A stretch of DNA of 64,000 nt from Liolophura sinensis (GCF_032854445.1 NC_088299.1:3821001-3885000), one strand, 5' to 3'; counted from the stretch's first letter, positions 1 to 12,778 are shown. Translations and numbers: made by a program. Notes: a model not told the origin generated them from the sequence alone.

Positions 1-854
1 AAAAGTTGGTCTAGACTCACTGACTCACTCCAACTGATTTCCCATCCAAGCCTTTTTACAGTCCACTGTAATGGAAAGGGTTTGTCTTGGAGTACGTTAC
101 CGGGCATAAGGAGGAGGTCTAACCGAGAGCTTATCCTCCCTGAGAACGATCCAGATGATCATGAAGTGTTCTTGGGGGGATACAGTTTATTCTGAGATAA
201 GCCGCTGAGAGATCTCCAGGGACAGAGGGTGGTAAGACAGGCTGGTTTATGATAATACACACAGCTTCTTGTGTTTAACAGGTGTTAAATATCCTACTTT
301 GTTGATCTTAAACATCATCGGTTTTGGTAAATGACAGCGATATAAAAAACGCCATTATCGAGTGATCATTAACCGCGAAATAACGATAACAGTGATAATA
401 ACCACCAGATATAGCGATAACTGAATCGATGGTTGGACTGATCACGTAACCTACAGTTTGTGACAAGGAATTGAGAAAATCTTCGGCACAGCTTTGGCAT
501 TTACTGGATTGAGGCCTGCCAGTCGTATTATTCTGGTACCTATTACCATTCGCCCATGATTATATACTGGCAGAGATTCCTACACCACAACATATGTTAA
601 ATTTAACGCCATACTAAAGAGTTCTTGACATATCTTCACGTACAGTTTTATGGGAAAACCGACGTGTTAGTAAGTTACTAGCGAACTTTCCCACATGCGC
701 CATGCAGATATTCACACCGTATTAGTGCAAAATGAGTGATCTTCAATAAAAGTTAGACAGTCAACAAGGTAGATAAGCCATTGACCGCTTATTGCCACAA
801 ATATTACGGAATAATGATTTAAATGTCTCTGCTCACAACATTCCTTGCTTCTAC

Positions 855-1604
855 AGTTACGACCTAAACTGTCTGTATTGTAAAGAGATGGCTTGTTCGA
901 AATACACGACCGTTTAGCCGCACAAAAAAGTAACCAAAACCAGCAGATTGTATTTTACAACAATTTGTTAGGTTTAACAAGAACAGATAACAGGACTTTT
1001 GCAAATACTAAAGTACTTAAGTTTAACAAGAAAAATATCTATACAAATACTAAAGTACTTACATGTACAACAGTGTCAAGTCCAAACGGACGCATATCTT
1101 CCACAATGCTGAAAGCCATACGGGCACAAATGCATAAATAAGAGGGAAAATCCACAGTATAACTGAGTGTATGACGAAATATACACAAAATTCCACAGAC
1201 AGGGTCCGTGTAGTAATAAGCACTGTGTACACAAGAGCACAAATTAAATATACAAGTTCAAACTGAACAAGTGCTCGGTGGAGATATGATATAACAAAGC
1301 CAGAGGCTATAAGGACACCAAAATTCAGCTCAAAAGGCCTACTAAAGTAACACACGGCGAAAGCATCCAAAACTCTCAATAATTCTCCTTTTTACCCCTT
1401 TGACCTGCTTTCATAGGTCTTATATAGACTGGTGGAGTTTTCTAGAATGAGAAAATTCTTGAACACTTGTTGTAAACAAACAGGCCCCGAACTGAGGGTA
1501 TTCTGGAACATTCTAAGGCAGAGGCAGGCACCAGACCCTGAACTCAGCATATGTAAACAGTGGCAAGCTAAATTCAGAAGCTGTCGGCAGTTGTTCACAT
1601 AACA
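855..1604 (-). mobile_element. Solo LTR of a Ty3/gypsy-like element
   Basis: Read on the minus strand, this 750 bp block starts TGTTATGTGAACAAC and ends near GGTCGTAACT, so it has the TGTTA...TAACA inverted ends of an LTR, with one base changed in the terminal dinucleotide at 855. It aligns along its whole length with 12922-13657 and with both LTR parts of 58835-60085. A TATA-like 'tatataag' (minus strand, about 1419-1426) lies at the same place as in the other copies. It is flanked by the 4 bp direct repeat CTAC (851-854 and 1605-1608), as expected of a complete LTR-element insertion later reduced to one LTR by recombination. No internal region remains. Open frames within it are LTR sequence, not genes. 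The clade is inferred from the gag fragment in the 59 kb copy. Confidence 0.85.
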
Positions 1605-3132
1605 CTACCCTTTCCTGAGAGAAAACTTTTGACTGCTTTTCTGTGCAATAATTTACTTTAAATAGGCCCCGCTTTCAACATTAGTTTGGACATTTGTATT
1701 TCTACTATCGACACCGAACGCCCATTATGGTTGACAGCAAGTATTCGAATATCTGTTTTGAAGCAAAGATTTATTAAAATTGTAACTATATCAAATGTGT
1801 GCAGACTTTGTATGATGTGATTTGGCCGAGGTCTAATTAGGCACTAGATCTTTAGTAAGCGTGACGTAGTCAGAGAGATAGTGCATTGATATGACATTTT
1901 GTTGTCCCTATCATAATATCTAAGCACCAGTCAAAAATGTTAGGATAACCCTTAAAATCCACACACTTGACAAAGGCTTTTGGAACGAAATATGTGGTGT
2001 TTTGATTCTGTCAAAATCCTCATCTTTTAGGGAACATTACATTCGTCTGTTATTCCACATGTTCATTTGTCCCCGGGAAATGGCATCATCATCACAGGAG
2101 AAGGCTTAATGGTGTTATCCTCTCAGATTGAGATGCCGTTCCTTTATCGACTTTAAGAGTCCCAAGTTACGCGTCTTATGTTTCCATGAAAACAGCGTAA
2201 TCTGGGAAAATACATGCACGAAAAAAAGTCAATCAGTAAAGTTCCGTGTGACACAAAAAAATGGGACAGAAAGGATTTCGGCGTCATGTCGCCTTTTTCA
2301 TCATACGGAATGCTTTTCTGGTCTTTTGTACTGAAATTTCACACGGGTTGTAGTAATGAAAAAAAATGCAGGAGTGTGTCTTTAAGGCGATGGAGTCTTC
2401 AAAAGATTCTAGGTGGAAATCTTTAGTCCGTCTTCCGAAATTTAAAGGGAGGAGAATCTGTTATCTACGATATCCTCAACAGGAGCTTTTGAACACTTTC
2501 CATCTTGTTCGTTCCCCTACTGTATTTCAGGCTAAGCTAAGGCTATAAGATGTGTTCGAGAAAAAATAAACTGCACAATTTTTGTCGATATTCATCAACA
2601 TCTAACGTCAAACAACAAAGGCCACACAGAACACTTCAATGTGATCAGTTTTGGTGAAAATGAAGGCGGTGCAGTTATCTTAACACTTAAGGGCATTTCG
2701 TCCAAAATAATAGGAAAAAGCAGTATTCTTCTGATTAATGGTTACATGTAACCGACAACGCGATGCATATGTCTGGGGTATTACGTTACCCGACAGGAAG
2801 TGCCCTTTTTCCGGCTGCAGGCTTATTTCACAGATATGACATTTGCTTGTAATCACAAATCTGTTCAGACAATTTTACAAGGTTTGGCCCTCTGCGTTAT
2901 GTGTAATTTGTTGTCTTGTAGACAATTATATTTCACAAAGAAAGCTAGTACGCAGTAAAAAGATCAGCATGAACACCGAGGGCGTTTGGTTTTTTTAGCT
3001 TCAAAAAGCACACTAAACGCAATATTATATAATATTGTAGTCTCCAGTCAAGATTTACATATTTAATGCACGAAACAGCGTATATATTCGCCATATCGTA
3101 TTTTTGCGGGGTTTTTTTTTGATAAATTAGTC

Positions 3133-3229
3133 CATGAACACACTAGGGCAGGAGGAAAAGCCGCATTCGCATTCTGTATTAGTCATGAACACACTAGGAC
3201 AGGAGGAAAAGCCGCATTCGCATTCTATA
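3133..3229. repeat. 51 bp tandem duplication, two copies
   Basis: The block 'catgaacacactaggrcagg...cattct' occurs at 3133 and again at 3184, almost identical, giving a unit of 51 bp. It lies just upstream of a SINE. The near identity suggests a recent local duplication. Confidence 0.9.
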
Positions 3230-3256
3230 AAACTTTATAAAATTTCATACCGACAT

Positions 3257-3512
3257 GGGGCCTCCGTGGCTCAGTCGGTTAAAGCGCTAGCGCAGCGTAA
3301 TGACCCAGGAGTCTCTCATCAATGCGGTCGCTGTGAGTTCAAGTCCAGCTCATGCTGGCGGCCGTACGTGAGAAGGTCTGTCAGCAACCTGCGGATGGTC
3401 GTGGGTTTCCCCCGGGCTCTGCCCGGTTTCCACCCACCATAATGCTGGCCGCCGTCGTATAAGTGAAATATTCTTGAGTACGGCGTAAAACACCAATCAA
3501 AAAAAAAAAAAA
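3257..3512 (+). mobile_element. SINE, tRNA-headed, near full length
   Basis: This 256 bp element has a tRNA-like head with an A box ('tggctcagtcgg', about 3267-3278) and a B box ('agttcaagtcc', 3336-3346), the internal RNA polymerase III promoter of tRNA-derived SINEs. A conserved body follows ('ccaccataatgctggccgcc') and then the tail 'gtataagtgaaatattcttg', ending in an A run. It is bounded by a perfect 12 bp target-site duplication, tcataccgacat (3245-3256 and 3513-3524). Compared with the copy at 58002 it lacks about 15 bp at the end of the head ('cttcctctcc' region). It resembles the molluscan V-SINE/RUDI type, from memory. Non-autonomous; it would depend on a LINE reverse transcriptase. 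Confidence 0.95.
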
Positions 3513-4524
3513 TCATACCGACATATTTTTGATGGATTTGTCACTAGAGTGGAATAATATTGAGAGTGTTTTTTGAGGAATCGGGTAGGCCTTATACATG
3601 TCTTTCCTCTTGGGGAGTCATTTTGCTGGCTGAAGATTGCACCAAGAGTTTAAATATACATGAGGTGCACGTTTTTCCCCAGCCATATTTCCCAACTTCA
3701 CGCCATCTGTTTCCATAAATGAGAATTGCCCAATGATATACTGATACAATGTCATCTTCAATAGCAGATGAATGTGTTAGAGATCATAGTTGTCGAAGAA
3801 TATATCATAACTTGAAGTTTATTGGATAATAAAGCAATATACGATAATATACAATTTTTTTGTCTTTCTTTTTGTATGCCCACTAAAAATGTGCGCTTCG
3901 GTCGATGTTGGTCTGTCAGCAGATGTTACACATTTGACTGATTTAATACATATAATAGGACGCTTTACAGTACTTTAATTTGTATGTTCGTCATTTAAGG
4001 CAAAGGATATGGCTATATGAAAATACCTTGAACATCGTCCAGATTTCACTAATTTATGTTGCCGTGAAAACTGCTCTTTTCGCCAGCATTATGATGAACT
4101 GTTTCCCAGTCCATAAACACAGAGCACCTTTCTGGAAGGCTTATGCGAAAAAAAAAGATCAAGACAAAAATTGAAACAGAAATACATTATGGAGACACAA
4201 AGCTAAAAGAAGAAATGAAAAAATAAAAAGAGAACAAGACTTGTCAAATAAATTTCGTTTTCTTTCGTCTAAGAAAAAAATAAAAGACTCGTGGTTAAAA
4301 CTTTAATGGAATTAATGGCTTAAATAATTTTAATTCTCAAATTTCTTAGTAGGCAATGAACAGAAATTACACGAAATTGTAAGAAATTTTTTCTGTGTCC
4401 TCAAATGGTTGGATGAGCCTTTGTCAGGGTGTTTAAATGTTTGAATGCTTAAATTCACAGTCCTTATTATTTGGTAAACCAGTCAGAAACACAATAAATC
4501 TGTGTGTATTTGTATATTAGATTT

Positions 4525-4716
4525 GTTTATTTATTTATTTATTTATTTATTTATTTGTTGTTTCACGCCACATCAACAATATTTCACTTCAGATGTACGA
4601 CACCGGCCAGTATTTTGATGGGAGGAAACCAGGCAGAGCCTGGGGGAACCCACAATCTTCAAAGGTTGCCAGAAGATCTTTTCACGTCCACGTAGGGCCA
4701 GAGAGGAAGCCAGGAT
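4525..4716 (-). mobile_element. Divergent SINE variant, 5'-truncated
   Basis: A (TTTA)n run (4525-4556) is followed by 'tcacgcca...aatatttcact', 'ggccagtattttgatgggag' and 'gaaaccaggcagagcc'. This is the minus-strand order of the SINE tail and body. It differs from the common copies at many positions ('gttgtttcacgccacatcaac' replaces the usual 'ggtgttttacgccgtactca'), so it is either an older copy or a sister subfamily. The tRNA-like head is absent. I see no clear target-site duplication. Confidence 0.75.
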
Positions 4717-6699
4717 GTTGCATTTTAAAGGAACATATGCTACTTATGAGCAAGATCATAATTACAAGTACATCGGTATCAAACTAGGTTACTACATCTG
4801 TAAACTCTCTTATAACTGACATGCTTTTATTGTATAGACAGGAGATACATACGATATGGTAAAATGCCTGAAAACAAAAGCCAACACAATCTGATCGCCT
4901 CGACGGTCGACTTTCTGCAGGTGTCTTCATTAGGGTTTGTCTACCGAAGAGATTTCTCCAGAGATTAAGCCAAGGCCAGACTAGTCTCCAGTGATCACCA
5001 GCCAAGCTGCTGCAAACTTCTGTGATATCTTCGCTATTTGTAACGCCACGGTTATTCCTTGGTATATTCCGTGTATGGAATGTTGCGACGGCAAGCAGTT
5101 TGCAGCCGTATCGGATGTTCAGCCCTGAACACAGACGACACAAACCTCGTGTCACGGACTGGAATCCCTTCAGATTCCCCTTTCATGTGTAGCTGACCAT
5201 AGTGTGAGTTGACTATGAACGAAACAGAACAAACTTCCGTGATTTTCATATCATGAAACTGTGTAGATTAGTGTGAGAGAGACATATCGTTGTGCTCGGT
5301 GCATGTTGTTGTTGATATCGAAAGTGAATGTGTTCTGGTCAACTTTAAAAGTATTCTGGTTGTTTACTGTCTTACCACACACATGTTCGCTTAAATAACA
5401 TTCTAGGGGTGTCTGTAATTGTGATCTGAATTCTGAATTTAATCACGATATACCTTCTTTTTAGCGTCATTTCGTTAAAAATGCTGTTAGTTCTATAAGC
5501 ACGTGCTCGGTTGTACTTTCATCTAATTATAACTCTGCGGGTTCGTAGTAATACACTACATTCCAGCTACTAGTGAAAGGCCCTTATGTTGTAACCCAGA
5601 TGAACATAAAAGTAGTCCGTCACTTTGTGGCAGGGATAATTTTGCCATTTCTTAAGTTGTCAGAATAGGTAGAACTTTGAATGTATTTAATTTTACATGC
5701 TGTTATAACGTTTTGAGATATGTGTACTGCCAGGAGCATTGCATTTAATTCACTTGTCATAATTGAACTCATAATATGTGGATGCATATCCTTTAACTGT
5801 ATGACAAAAATACCTAACTAACGTTGTTTCTCCTCTATTGTATCTTTTTACCTCTTCATCACCTCGACACTTTGTGATCATCATATGACTTCATATCTCC
5901 GTTTCATTAATAAAGCATCTACTAATTCACAAGGAACGAGTTCTTGGTTAACAAAACTGATAGCTTCCTCGCATGTAGGAAGTGAGGCAGTACACTATTG
6001 TTGGAATAAATATGTTCTCTGGGTATTATGAAACGAACAGTACAGCCCATGATAACTCCAAAATGACACTAATGCTACTTTAAGCTATTGGGAGAGTTAA
6101 AGTTGTCTTCCGGGAAGGAATTAGGCTGGAGAAAGATATGAACAAGATGAGGGAAAGATTTGGTGGAGGGCAAAATGTATCAATCATTGCTGTAGGTTGT
6201 GAAGTAATTTGTCATAGAAGAAATTAGCTGTGAGGGATGTTAAGAAGTTGAATAGCCCTCAAATCTTTTTTTTGAATGAACAGGATTAGTGAACTTCAGT
6301 GTACGCAGACGAAATTGGACATGTTTGGTAAATTATCGATACACATCCTTACTGAAACCCTTTACTTTTATCGCGAAGAAAAAGTAGTTAGCCCCTGCTG
6401 TCGGAAAGCTACAGTCGAACGCGTATGCTTTCCTTAGCGACATCGATTACATTATGGTTGGCAAGGTTCTATCGTGACGCAAAAGATTCATCAACACTAA
6501 TTGGCTGGAAGGATAAGTAAAGGAAGGATGAAGATGAACTTTTTGTTCCCAATGTGCTTGTCTGTCTATATAGATACAGGTGTTGATTGTTGGTAATTGT
6601 AAATTGTTTTCGCCAAACCATTTCCAGACCACCCCACCGTTAGGATTCCGTTTATCAGTAAGTGCTGATGTGAAACGAAAGGAATGGTCAAGATCATTT

Positions 6700-9600
6700 T
6701 GTAACATTTAATGGTATACAATAACGCCAATGGCACAAAAAAAAGCGGCGGGAAGTAGAACCAGCCCTGGATCGATAGTGGATAAGAGCCTCTTAACCGA
6801 CTCATAATAAACACCTATGCCCATTACTGAAGAGGAAATTATAACATAGCTGTCCTAGCCATATGAAAAGTGTTTAGATCGATGTAGCCCAGACTAAAAC
6901 AACTTCCTTGTCTTACTAGGGAACTTTGATCGTCATATTAGCAGGCTGATTGCAAAAATGTCTGCACCCGCAAAGTACAATGTATTAAGTACTAGTTTTG
7001 CACACACCCTTTGAGACCCAAGAAAGTGTGCGCGTACTGCCGAAAGAATGACCACTCTTTGTTTGCACAAGCCTTGGGGCTTTGATTATAAAGGGGGACT
7101 GTATATGTTATGGGTGACAAAGGAGAGGCATCATTGATAAGCCGATAAGCGTCGCAAATAAAGAAACCGCCATAGTACAGAAGAAAACTGTCGTTGATTA
7201 CTATTAGACCGCCTCCACTAGATTTTGTCTCAACATTTGTGAATACTCCTGTGTGATGTAAAAAGCCCTTTTGCCTCGAGGTTACAAGTAAATGCCTCTC
7301 CACAGAGATAACAGTAAAGTTCAATTACCACCTGACTGCTTTTTCAGCAGGATGGAGGAGAGAGCAGTTTGTCAAATTCAGCCAACATGTATTCAGTGAA
7401 AGCTAGTCACATTATCCGGGACCTCAGTCACGTCGATTTTCGAGGCGCACATTTTTCTTCTTTTTTTGAAGTTTGTCTTATCTGACCCCGATATTCTCTG
7501 TTTTGATGCCACCTGGTTCCAGGACCTTCTCAGTATTGACTTAATGCCGGCGGGACTTTAGGATGTTAATTTAAAGCTATCAAAACAATTACCCAGAACT
7601 GATGTCGAACGCTAAGTGTAATTAATCTCTGCTGATGTCACTCCCAAATGATTCTCCTTCCACGTGTCGTTATAGCCAAGTGTAATTTATGGAGATTGTA
7701 CTGGGGAACGTCGCAGGGCATCGCACCAGGAGGAGGTCTTATCGAGAGTTTATCCTCCCTGAGAACGATCCAGATGACATACAGTTTATTCATCAGGAGC
7801 TTGGGGATAGGAGGGGGGATGTTACTGGCGGTTGGATTATGTACAACATTTGTTTTATCCATTGATTTCTGGATATAAGACTTGATGGATTCTGCAAATA
7901 ATTGTACAATTAGATTTTGTCCGAGGAAAAACGGTTGTCTTGGTTAACGTATGCATCGCGTGGGTTATTCACCTCTGGTTGTCTGTACGATAGACCATTT
8001 GCTGTGTACACATATTTCTTCAGAAATAGAAGATTTTATTGCAAAGTTACACTATTTATGGAAATATACACGCGTTAATTATTTCAGCTGACCAATGTGA
8101 ATAAGTAGGTGTATGGAGCGATATCTATTCAGTACCAAATGAAGAATCTCCTTTGACTGACCTCTCCTTCAAATAATTGAAAAATTTCTGTCAGCTAGAT
8201 CCTTACGCGTTCTTACCAGCACAATCGATCACATAAAAACGTTGCGTTATTTAGATCCTAGGCGTTTTTGTCCAAGTATTTGTAAATGTTGTTTCGCTTA
8301 TCCAAACATATTTTCTGCCTCTTGTCCAAGGTGTAGCCTGGCTCAGTGTTAAGCACTTCACAATGCACGGTTTGCATGCTCCAGATAAAAACAGGACTTG
8401 AATTCTCTAGGCAGTTTTAGAGTTTGTTGTGTCCTCCGGAAGTTTTTAATTTTATTTTCTTGTAATTTTTGTTGCAGAATAACCAGAAATATACAGATTT
8501 TGTTGACGCCCATACGAATTTGGGGTAAATCAGTCCCATCCAGGGAATGGCACACGCCATTATTCTAAACACCAACCAACCTGCCTCTTGTCTTTTTGCC
8601 TGTTAACTTCAGTATTCATATCGTGGCAATAATCAGTGGCAGACCCCTCTGAATTACAGGCGTCAGTGAATTTATGAGCCGCCACCAGGTTGAAGTGAGA
8701 CTAATGCAACCCTAAGCCGCACTTATTGGTAGTGTTTGAGGATATCCTGGAGGGGAGAAGATTAAGACTTTTTAATACATACAGCTTCCCAAGCACTACT
8801 GAGTTACCAATTCCTGCAAAATATAGATGAGTGCAGAGAATAGGGGGCACGGAAAACATCGATTTTTTGAATGACCACGTGATTTAGCACTTCCTAAAAG
8901 CAGTTCTAGTATTGTCAATCATTTAATGATGACAACTAAGACTGTATGTGATTACATACGTGCTGAGATTTCTACAATGTAATGGATGCTATCATTGACG
9001 TGAAGGGTGGATATAAGTTTAACCATATGTGGACCGTTAAATACCTTCAGTCTAATTTACAGAAAACAGGTGTGTATGCCTAGTGACAATTTATTCACCA
9101 ATATTCATCGACTTATGCCTGTATTTAGTGTTAACCAAATTGTAGATATCTTTTCTTGCTTAATGCACGTTTAGTCCTGTGGTTAAAATCAAATGGTAAC
9201 TGAAACGCTCAAGCTATCCTTTTGGATCCGTGGCTCAAAGGTTAGCGTGCTAGCAAAGCACAATGGCTCTGTTGTCCCACACCGACGCAGTTGCCGACTT
9301 CCGGTCGTAGGCCGGAAGGTGTGTCCGGGATCTGCGGATGGTCATAGATTTTCCGCTAGCTGTGCCTGGTTTTAAAATGGCTTATTGGTGTTATCACCAT
9401 AGGCTGAATGTGCTGAACTTTGTCCGTTTAAAAGTGTAAATGCCCCAATTCCCCAGTTTTAGTTTGCTTTTAAACAGCGTGGCTGTGCAGATACCACAGA
9501 AAGTTTCAATAAACGACGTAAACAAAATCAGCACAGAAGGAAAGCTCAAGACGTTATGATGCCTTTTTCATCCATTATGGCGAAATTTTATTTCTGGTGT

Positions 9601-10300
9601 TTTGTAGTTAAACGTCAGATTGTTTGCTGTAATCAAAGAATGAGATGTGATCCATCAATGTGATATAGTTGACCAAACACCCTTGTTGGAAATCTCTGGA
9701 ATCACCAGTTGCGACAAAAAATCCGTCTTTCGACTCAAAGTTCGCCAAAAACAGCAGATTTTTTAACATCTGTCTAATTCTCCAGCTTCACTGCACTTGC
9801 GACGAAGTTAAAAGGTATATATTGGATGTGTGTTGTGAAAAAATCTTTCTTTCGTCATGCATCAACTTCTAAACGTCAAAGACGAAAGTGAATACTTCAC
9901 ACTGATTGACTTTAGAAAAAAGTGCTGCTTTATTACACCTCGATAGCAAATCAGTCAAGATATTAGAGAAAACGTCCCATAGTGTTCTTATAAATTAACT
10001 ATCTCAAATGCAAGAAAAAGCCTGCAAAAAACTGCGGGGGATTCCGTAATCAGAAAGGAAGTGGCCTTTTCCTGAACTGCGTAGTTACTTAACAAATATT
10101 TTTTTGAATTTCCTTAATCGCATTACTTACACATCGGTTAAGATGATTTGACAAGACTTAGCCTTCGGAAATGTCTGTACGGCTTGGATTGCAGAACAAG
10201 ATGAACATAGCCTTAAAGGGCATCGGTCTCCCTCAATTTTAGAAGAAAGTTGAACACAACCCAAGTATTGCATATTCATATCCTCCGCCAAAAGTACTTT
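6700..10300. repeat. Array unit U2 (decayed)
   Basis: This copy of the large tandem unit has block V near 6720 ('aacgccaatggcacaaaa', ending 'gaggaaattataac' near 6833), block X near 7255-7335 ('agataacagtaaagtt...accacct'), the 'ggttccagg' block near 7513, P near 7632-7760 ('gatgtcactcccaa', 'tttatcctccctgagaacga'), the 'gtttgaggatatcctggagg' block near 8735, Q at 9687 ('tggaaatctctggaatcacc') and R near 9870 ('aacgtcaaag'). Block Q is about 7.28 kb from its U1 counterpart. An old tRNA-like SINE remnant lies at about 9224-9375. No coding region is conserved with the other units. The stretch 10300-10540 holds nothing I recognise. Confidence 0.6.
9224..9375 (+). mobile_element. Degenerate tRNA-headed SINE remnant
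   Basis: The stretch 'ggatccgtggctcaaaggtt' followed by 'agcgtgctagcaaagc', 'ggaaggtgtgtccgggatct' and 'gcggatggtcatagatttt' keeps the order of the SINE head and body. It has many substitutions and no recognisable 3' tail. This is the oldest-looking SINE copy in the window. No target duplication is visible. Confidence 0.55.
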
Positions 10301-10549
10301 AAGGCATAGTTTTTAGCTGTCTCTGTAGTGAGCCTGACTTTGTTATATTTTTCTTTAAATAAAGCAAGCCAAACATAATTTTTATCAATTATTATTTATT
10401 TTAATTGGTGTTTTCTGTCGTACTTTAGAATATTTCACTTCGACAACAGCGGTGTGTTTGTTTCTTAATTTGAGTAAATTATACGCTGGGGTTTTTGCGC
10501 CATATTGGCAGTGTTAAAAAGTAACAATAACTCAATAAAGTGTTTTTAA

Positions 10550-10786
10550 TTAATTTATTTATTCGATTAGTTTTTTAAGCCGTACTCAAGAATATTTCAT
10601 TTATACGACGGCGGCCAACGTTATGGTGGGGGAAACCCACGACCATCCGCAGGTTGCTGTCAGACCTTCCCACAGAGTTAGCCAGCATGAGCTGGACTTG
10701 AACTCACAGCGACCGCATTGGTTAGAGACTCCTGGGTGATTACGCTGCGCTAGGGCGCTAACCGACTGAGCCACGGAGGCCCCTAG
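10550..10786 (-). mobile_element. SINE, near full length
   Basis: The order on the plus strand is tail ('ttatttattcgattag', 'cgtactcaagaatatttcat'), body ('cggcggccaacgttatggtg') and head ('ctgagccacggaggcccc'), so the element is on the minus strand. The A and B boxes are recognisable on that strand ('ctcagtcggtt', 'gagttcaagtcc'). A 10 bp target-site duplication, gtgtttttaa, flanks it at 10540-10549 and 10787-10796. Part of the body between 'gtgggg' and 'gaaaccc' is deleted compared with the 58 kb copy. Confidence 0.93.
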
Positions 10787-10796
10787 GTGTTTTTAA

Positions 10797-11279
10797 GCAT
10801 GGATTTTTGTGCTTGTTCTTTCTATTGAGGGTTAATGCAACTCTAGCTTCAATAAACTTTTCAGTTTAATAAAATTTGATTCATATTACCAGAATCGGCA
10901 ATCACATTTAACAGAAAGAGATTTATTCCACTGTTAAACACAACCTTTATAAGAAATCATTGAACTGAGGTTTCAGTAGCATTGCGTATACTTAATGCAT
11001 CGATGTTGGTATATGCTTTTGTACATGAAGCCATGCAAATGCAAAATGTCTATACGCCGTATGCACTGCTTTCTGGCATTTTCCCATCCCGTAAATGTAT
11101 AGTTAACAATACCAACATTGTCGTACGATGATGTAAGGTATAAAACATTTCGAATTTTGTGAATTTAATAGCGTTGTTTTTTTTTCTATTTCTTTTGGTC
11201 CACCTGGTACACTTCTACGTTTACAATCCAATTTTACAACTAACCTTTATGCCGCTGAACATTTCGGGTTGTTAGAATC
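10797..11279. other. Unassigned spacer
   Basis: AT-rich sequence between a SINE and the local duplication at 11280. I see no conserved repeat block, RNA gene or convincing coding frame here. Confidence 0.5.
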
Positions 11280-12365
11280 TCTTGGGGACGAGGCGTGAGT
11301 AGATCGGGTGTCATGCTGTGGTCATTGTATGTCCCTCAAGACAGGTTCCTGTCATCCTACGCTCTTGTGTTAGTTCCACAGAAGAACTAATCAACACCGT
11401 TAAATGGGTGAAAACCATATGACTGTTGGAATATGCCAGTTTCTATTTACCCATTATCTCTAACAGTATGTCACTTTAAGAATGCTATTTAAGAAAGTCA
11501 GCGGAAAGAGCAATCTTTTTCTTCCCTGTGGAGGAAAGTTACCAAATCCTGTTTCAGGCTACGTGTTAACTTGGGCATTGTGCGGGACGTGAATGGGGGT
11601 TGGTGGGTAGAATGTTTTACCTTGCACCTCGGTACACATTTACACCTTTGTTCGTATGTGTAAGTATTAATTTGTTCGGCTCATGTTTTGCTGTCTTAAG
11701 GCGACTTTGCCTAAAAGAGAACCGTTTCAAGTTATATCACACGTATGACCCTTGAGACGATTACATAGAGCTGATTTGTGAGAACGTTGAACTTTTTAAC
11801 TCGGCCCCTGTGAAAAGGCTTCTTCAACATCGTAGCGATTTACCACTTCAACGTCAACAGGTCCATGCGTGTATGACACACTTCGTGTTGAAATGAAAAA
11901 GAACAATAACTAACGACAAACCCCTTTGCTCATGAGTATGTCGAGTTGTCGGGAATTATTAGGATCTGTTGGGAACAAGGGTGCGAATAAGGCGGCTGTC
12001 AACCCGTGGCCAGTTACCTCCCTCAAGGCCGGGCTCCTACCATCCTACACTAGTGTTAGTTCCACGCTCACCGGAACAGTCGAATATTATACGGGTGAAA
12101 CTCGGAGCTGTCAGCAACTGCCAGTGTCTATTTACCCATTATGTCTGAAAGTACATCACTTGAAGAATTCTATGTAAAAGCGGAAAGGGCAAGTTGTTTT
12201 CTTCCCTTTTGTTCACACAGTAGATACGAGACGTGTACCAAGTTACGTGACAACTGGGAAGTGTGGGGAGGAGGGTAGAGCCTTTTCACCTTACACCTCA
12301 GTAGTTTTTTTCCGTTTGTACTGCTTTTCGTATATATAAATTGATCGTTATTTTTATGCTTCATG
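11280..12365. repeat. Tandem duplication with about 650 bp offset
   Basis: Two diverged copies are seen, about 11280-11690 and 11930-12365. They share in order a 'cctcaag...ggtcctgtcatcctac'-type block, 'gtgttagttccac', 'tctatttacccattat', 'agtcagcggaaagagcaa' versus 'aaaagcggaaagggcaa', and 'accttgcacctcggtac' versus 'accttacacctcagta'. An 83-codon frame in the second copy (11926-12177) is not preserved in the first, so I do not call it a gene. The area is otherwise non-coding as far as I can see. Confidence 0.65.
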
Positions 12366-12778
12366 GCGTGAAGGTGAACTGAGGTAGTGTTTCAACTAAT
12401 TTGACACGCATAATCTCTTCCACTGAGCTAATTTTTTCATAGATAAATACATCAATTTATTACCGCGTACTTATTTTTTGGAGAAGGTACTTTCGTAATT
12501 CATTGATGGTTGATTTATGGACTTAACTCAGTGTCTCAGTGTCAGACAAATGAGATAAAATGTACGACGCTGAAGTTAAGTATGTTTCACACCTAAATCT
12601 TCGTCCATGTATATAACGACGATGAGACTGGATACTTATCTGAAAAGTAACAAATGTATACAAATTTCATCCAAAGTGATACTCTTACAAACTAAAATTT
12701 TAAAATGTCGTAAAGCAATCCGGATAATTCAATGTTGAGTTCATTGAAATTATTTTCCACAGTTTTTACATCAAACCA

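Larger units (their letters stand above)
1..6690. repeat. Array unit U1 (decayed, left end outside the window)
   Basis: This is a non-coding copy of the large tandem unit that recurs at 6.7-10.3 kb and 35.7-58 kb. Diagnostic blocks seen here are: P, near 22-75 ('actgatttcc' then 'cagtccactgtaatgg', followed by 'gagcttatcctccctgagaa'); M, near 338 (the 'aacgccattatcgag' region); Q, near 2410 ('ggtggaaatcttta'); R, near 2604 ('aacgtcaaacaacaaa'); and S, near 3827 ('aataataaagcaat'). The same blocks come in the same order in the other copies. A solo LTR (855-1604), a SINE (3257-3512) and a SINE-like piece (4525-4716) sit inside it. From 4718 to 6690 I see only a weak match to block T near 4960 and no gene. 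Short open frames are not shared between copies, so I call none of them coding. Confidence 0.6.

Noticed and set aside
3133-3229. CRISPR-like direct repeats
   Set aside because: Only two adjacent copies without spacers, in animal DNA; an ordinary tandem duplication.
3261-3346. tRNA gene suggested by A and B boxes
   Set aside because: These boxes belong to the SINE head; there is no tRNA cloverleaf continuing to an acceptor stem, and target duplications flank the whole SINE. The same holds at 10680-10786, 26350-26439 and 58002-58095.
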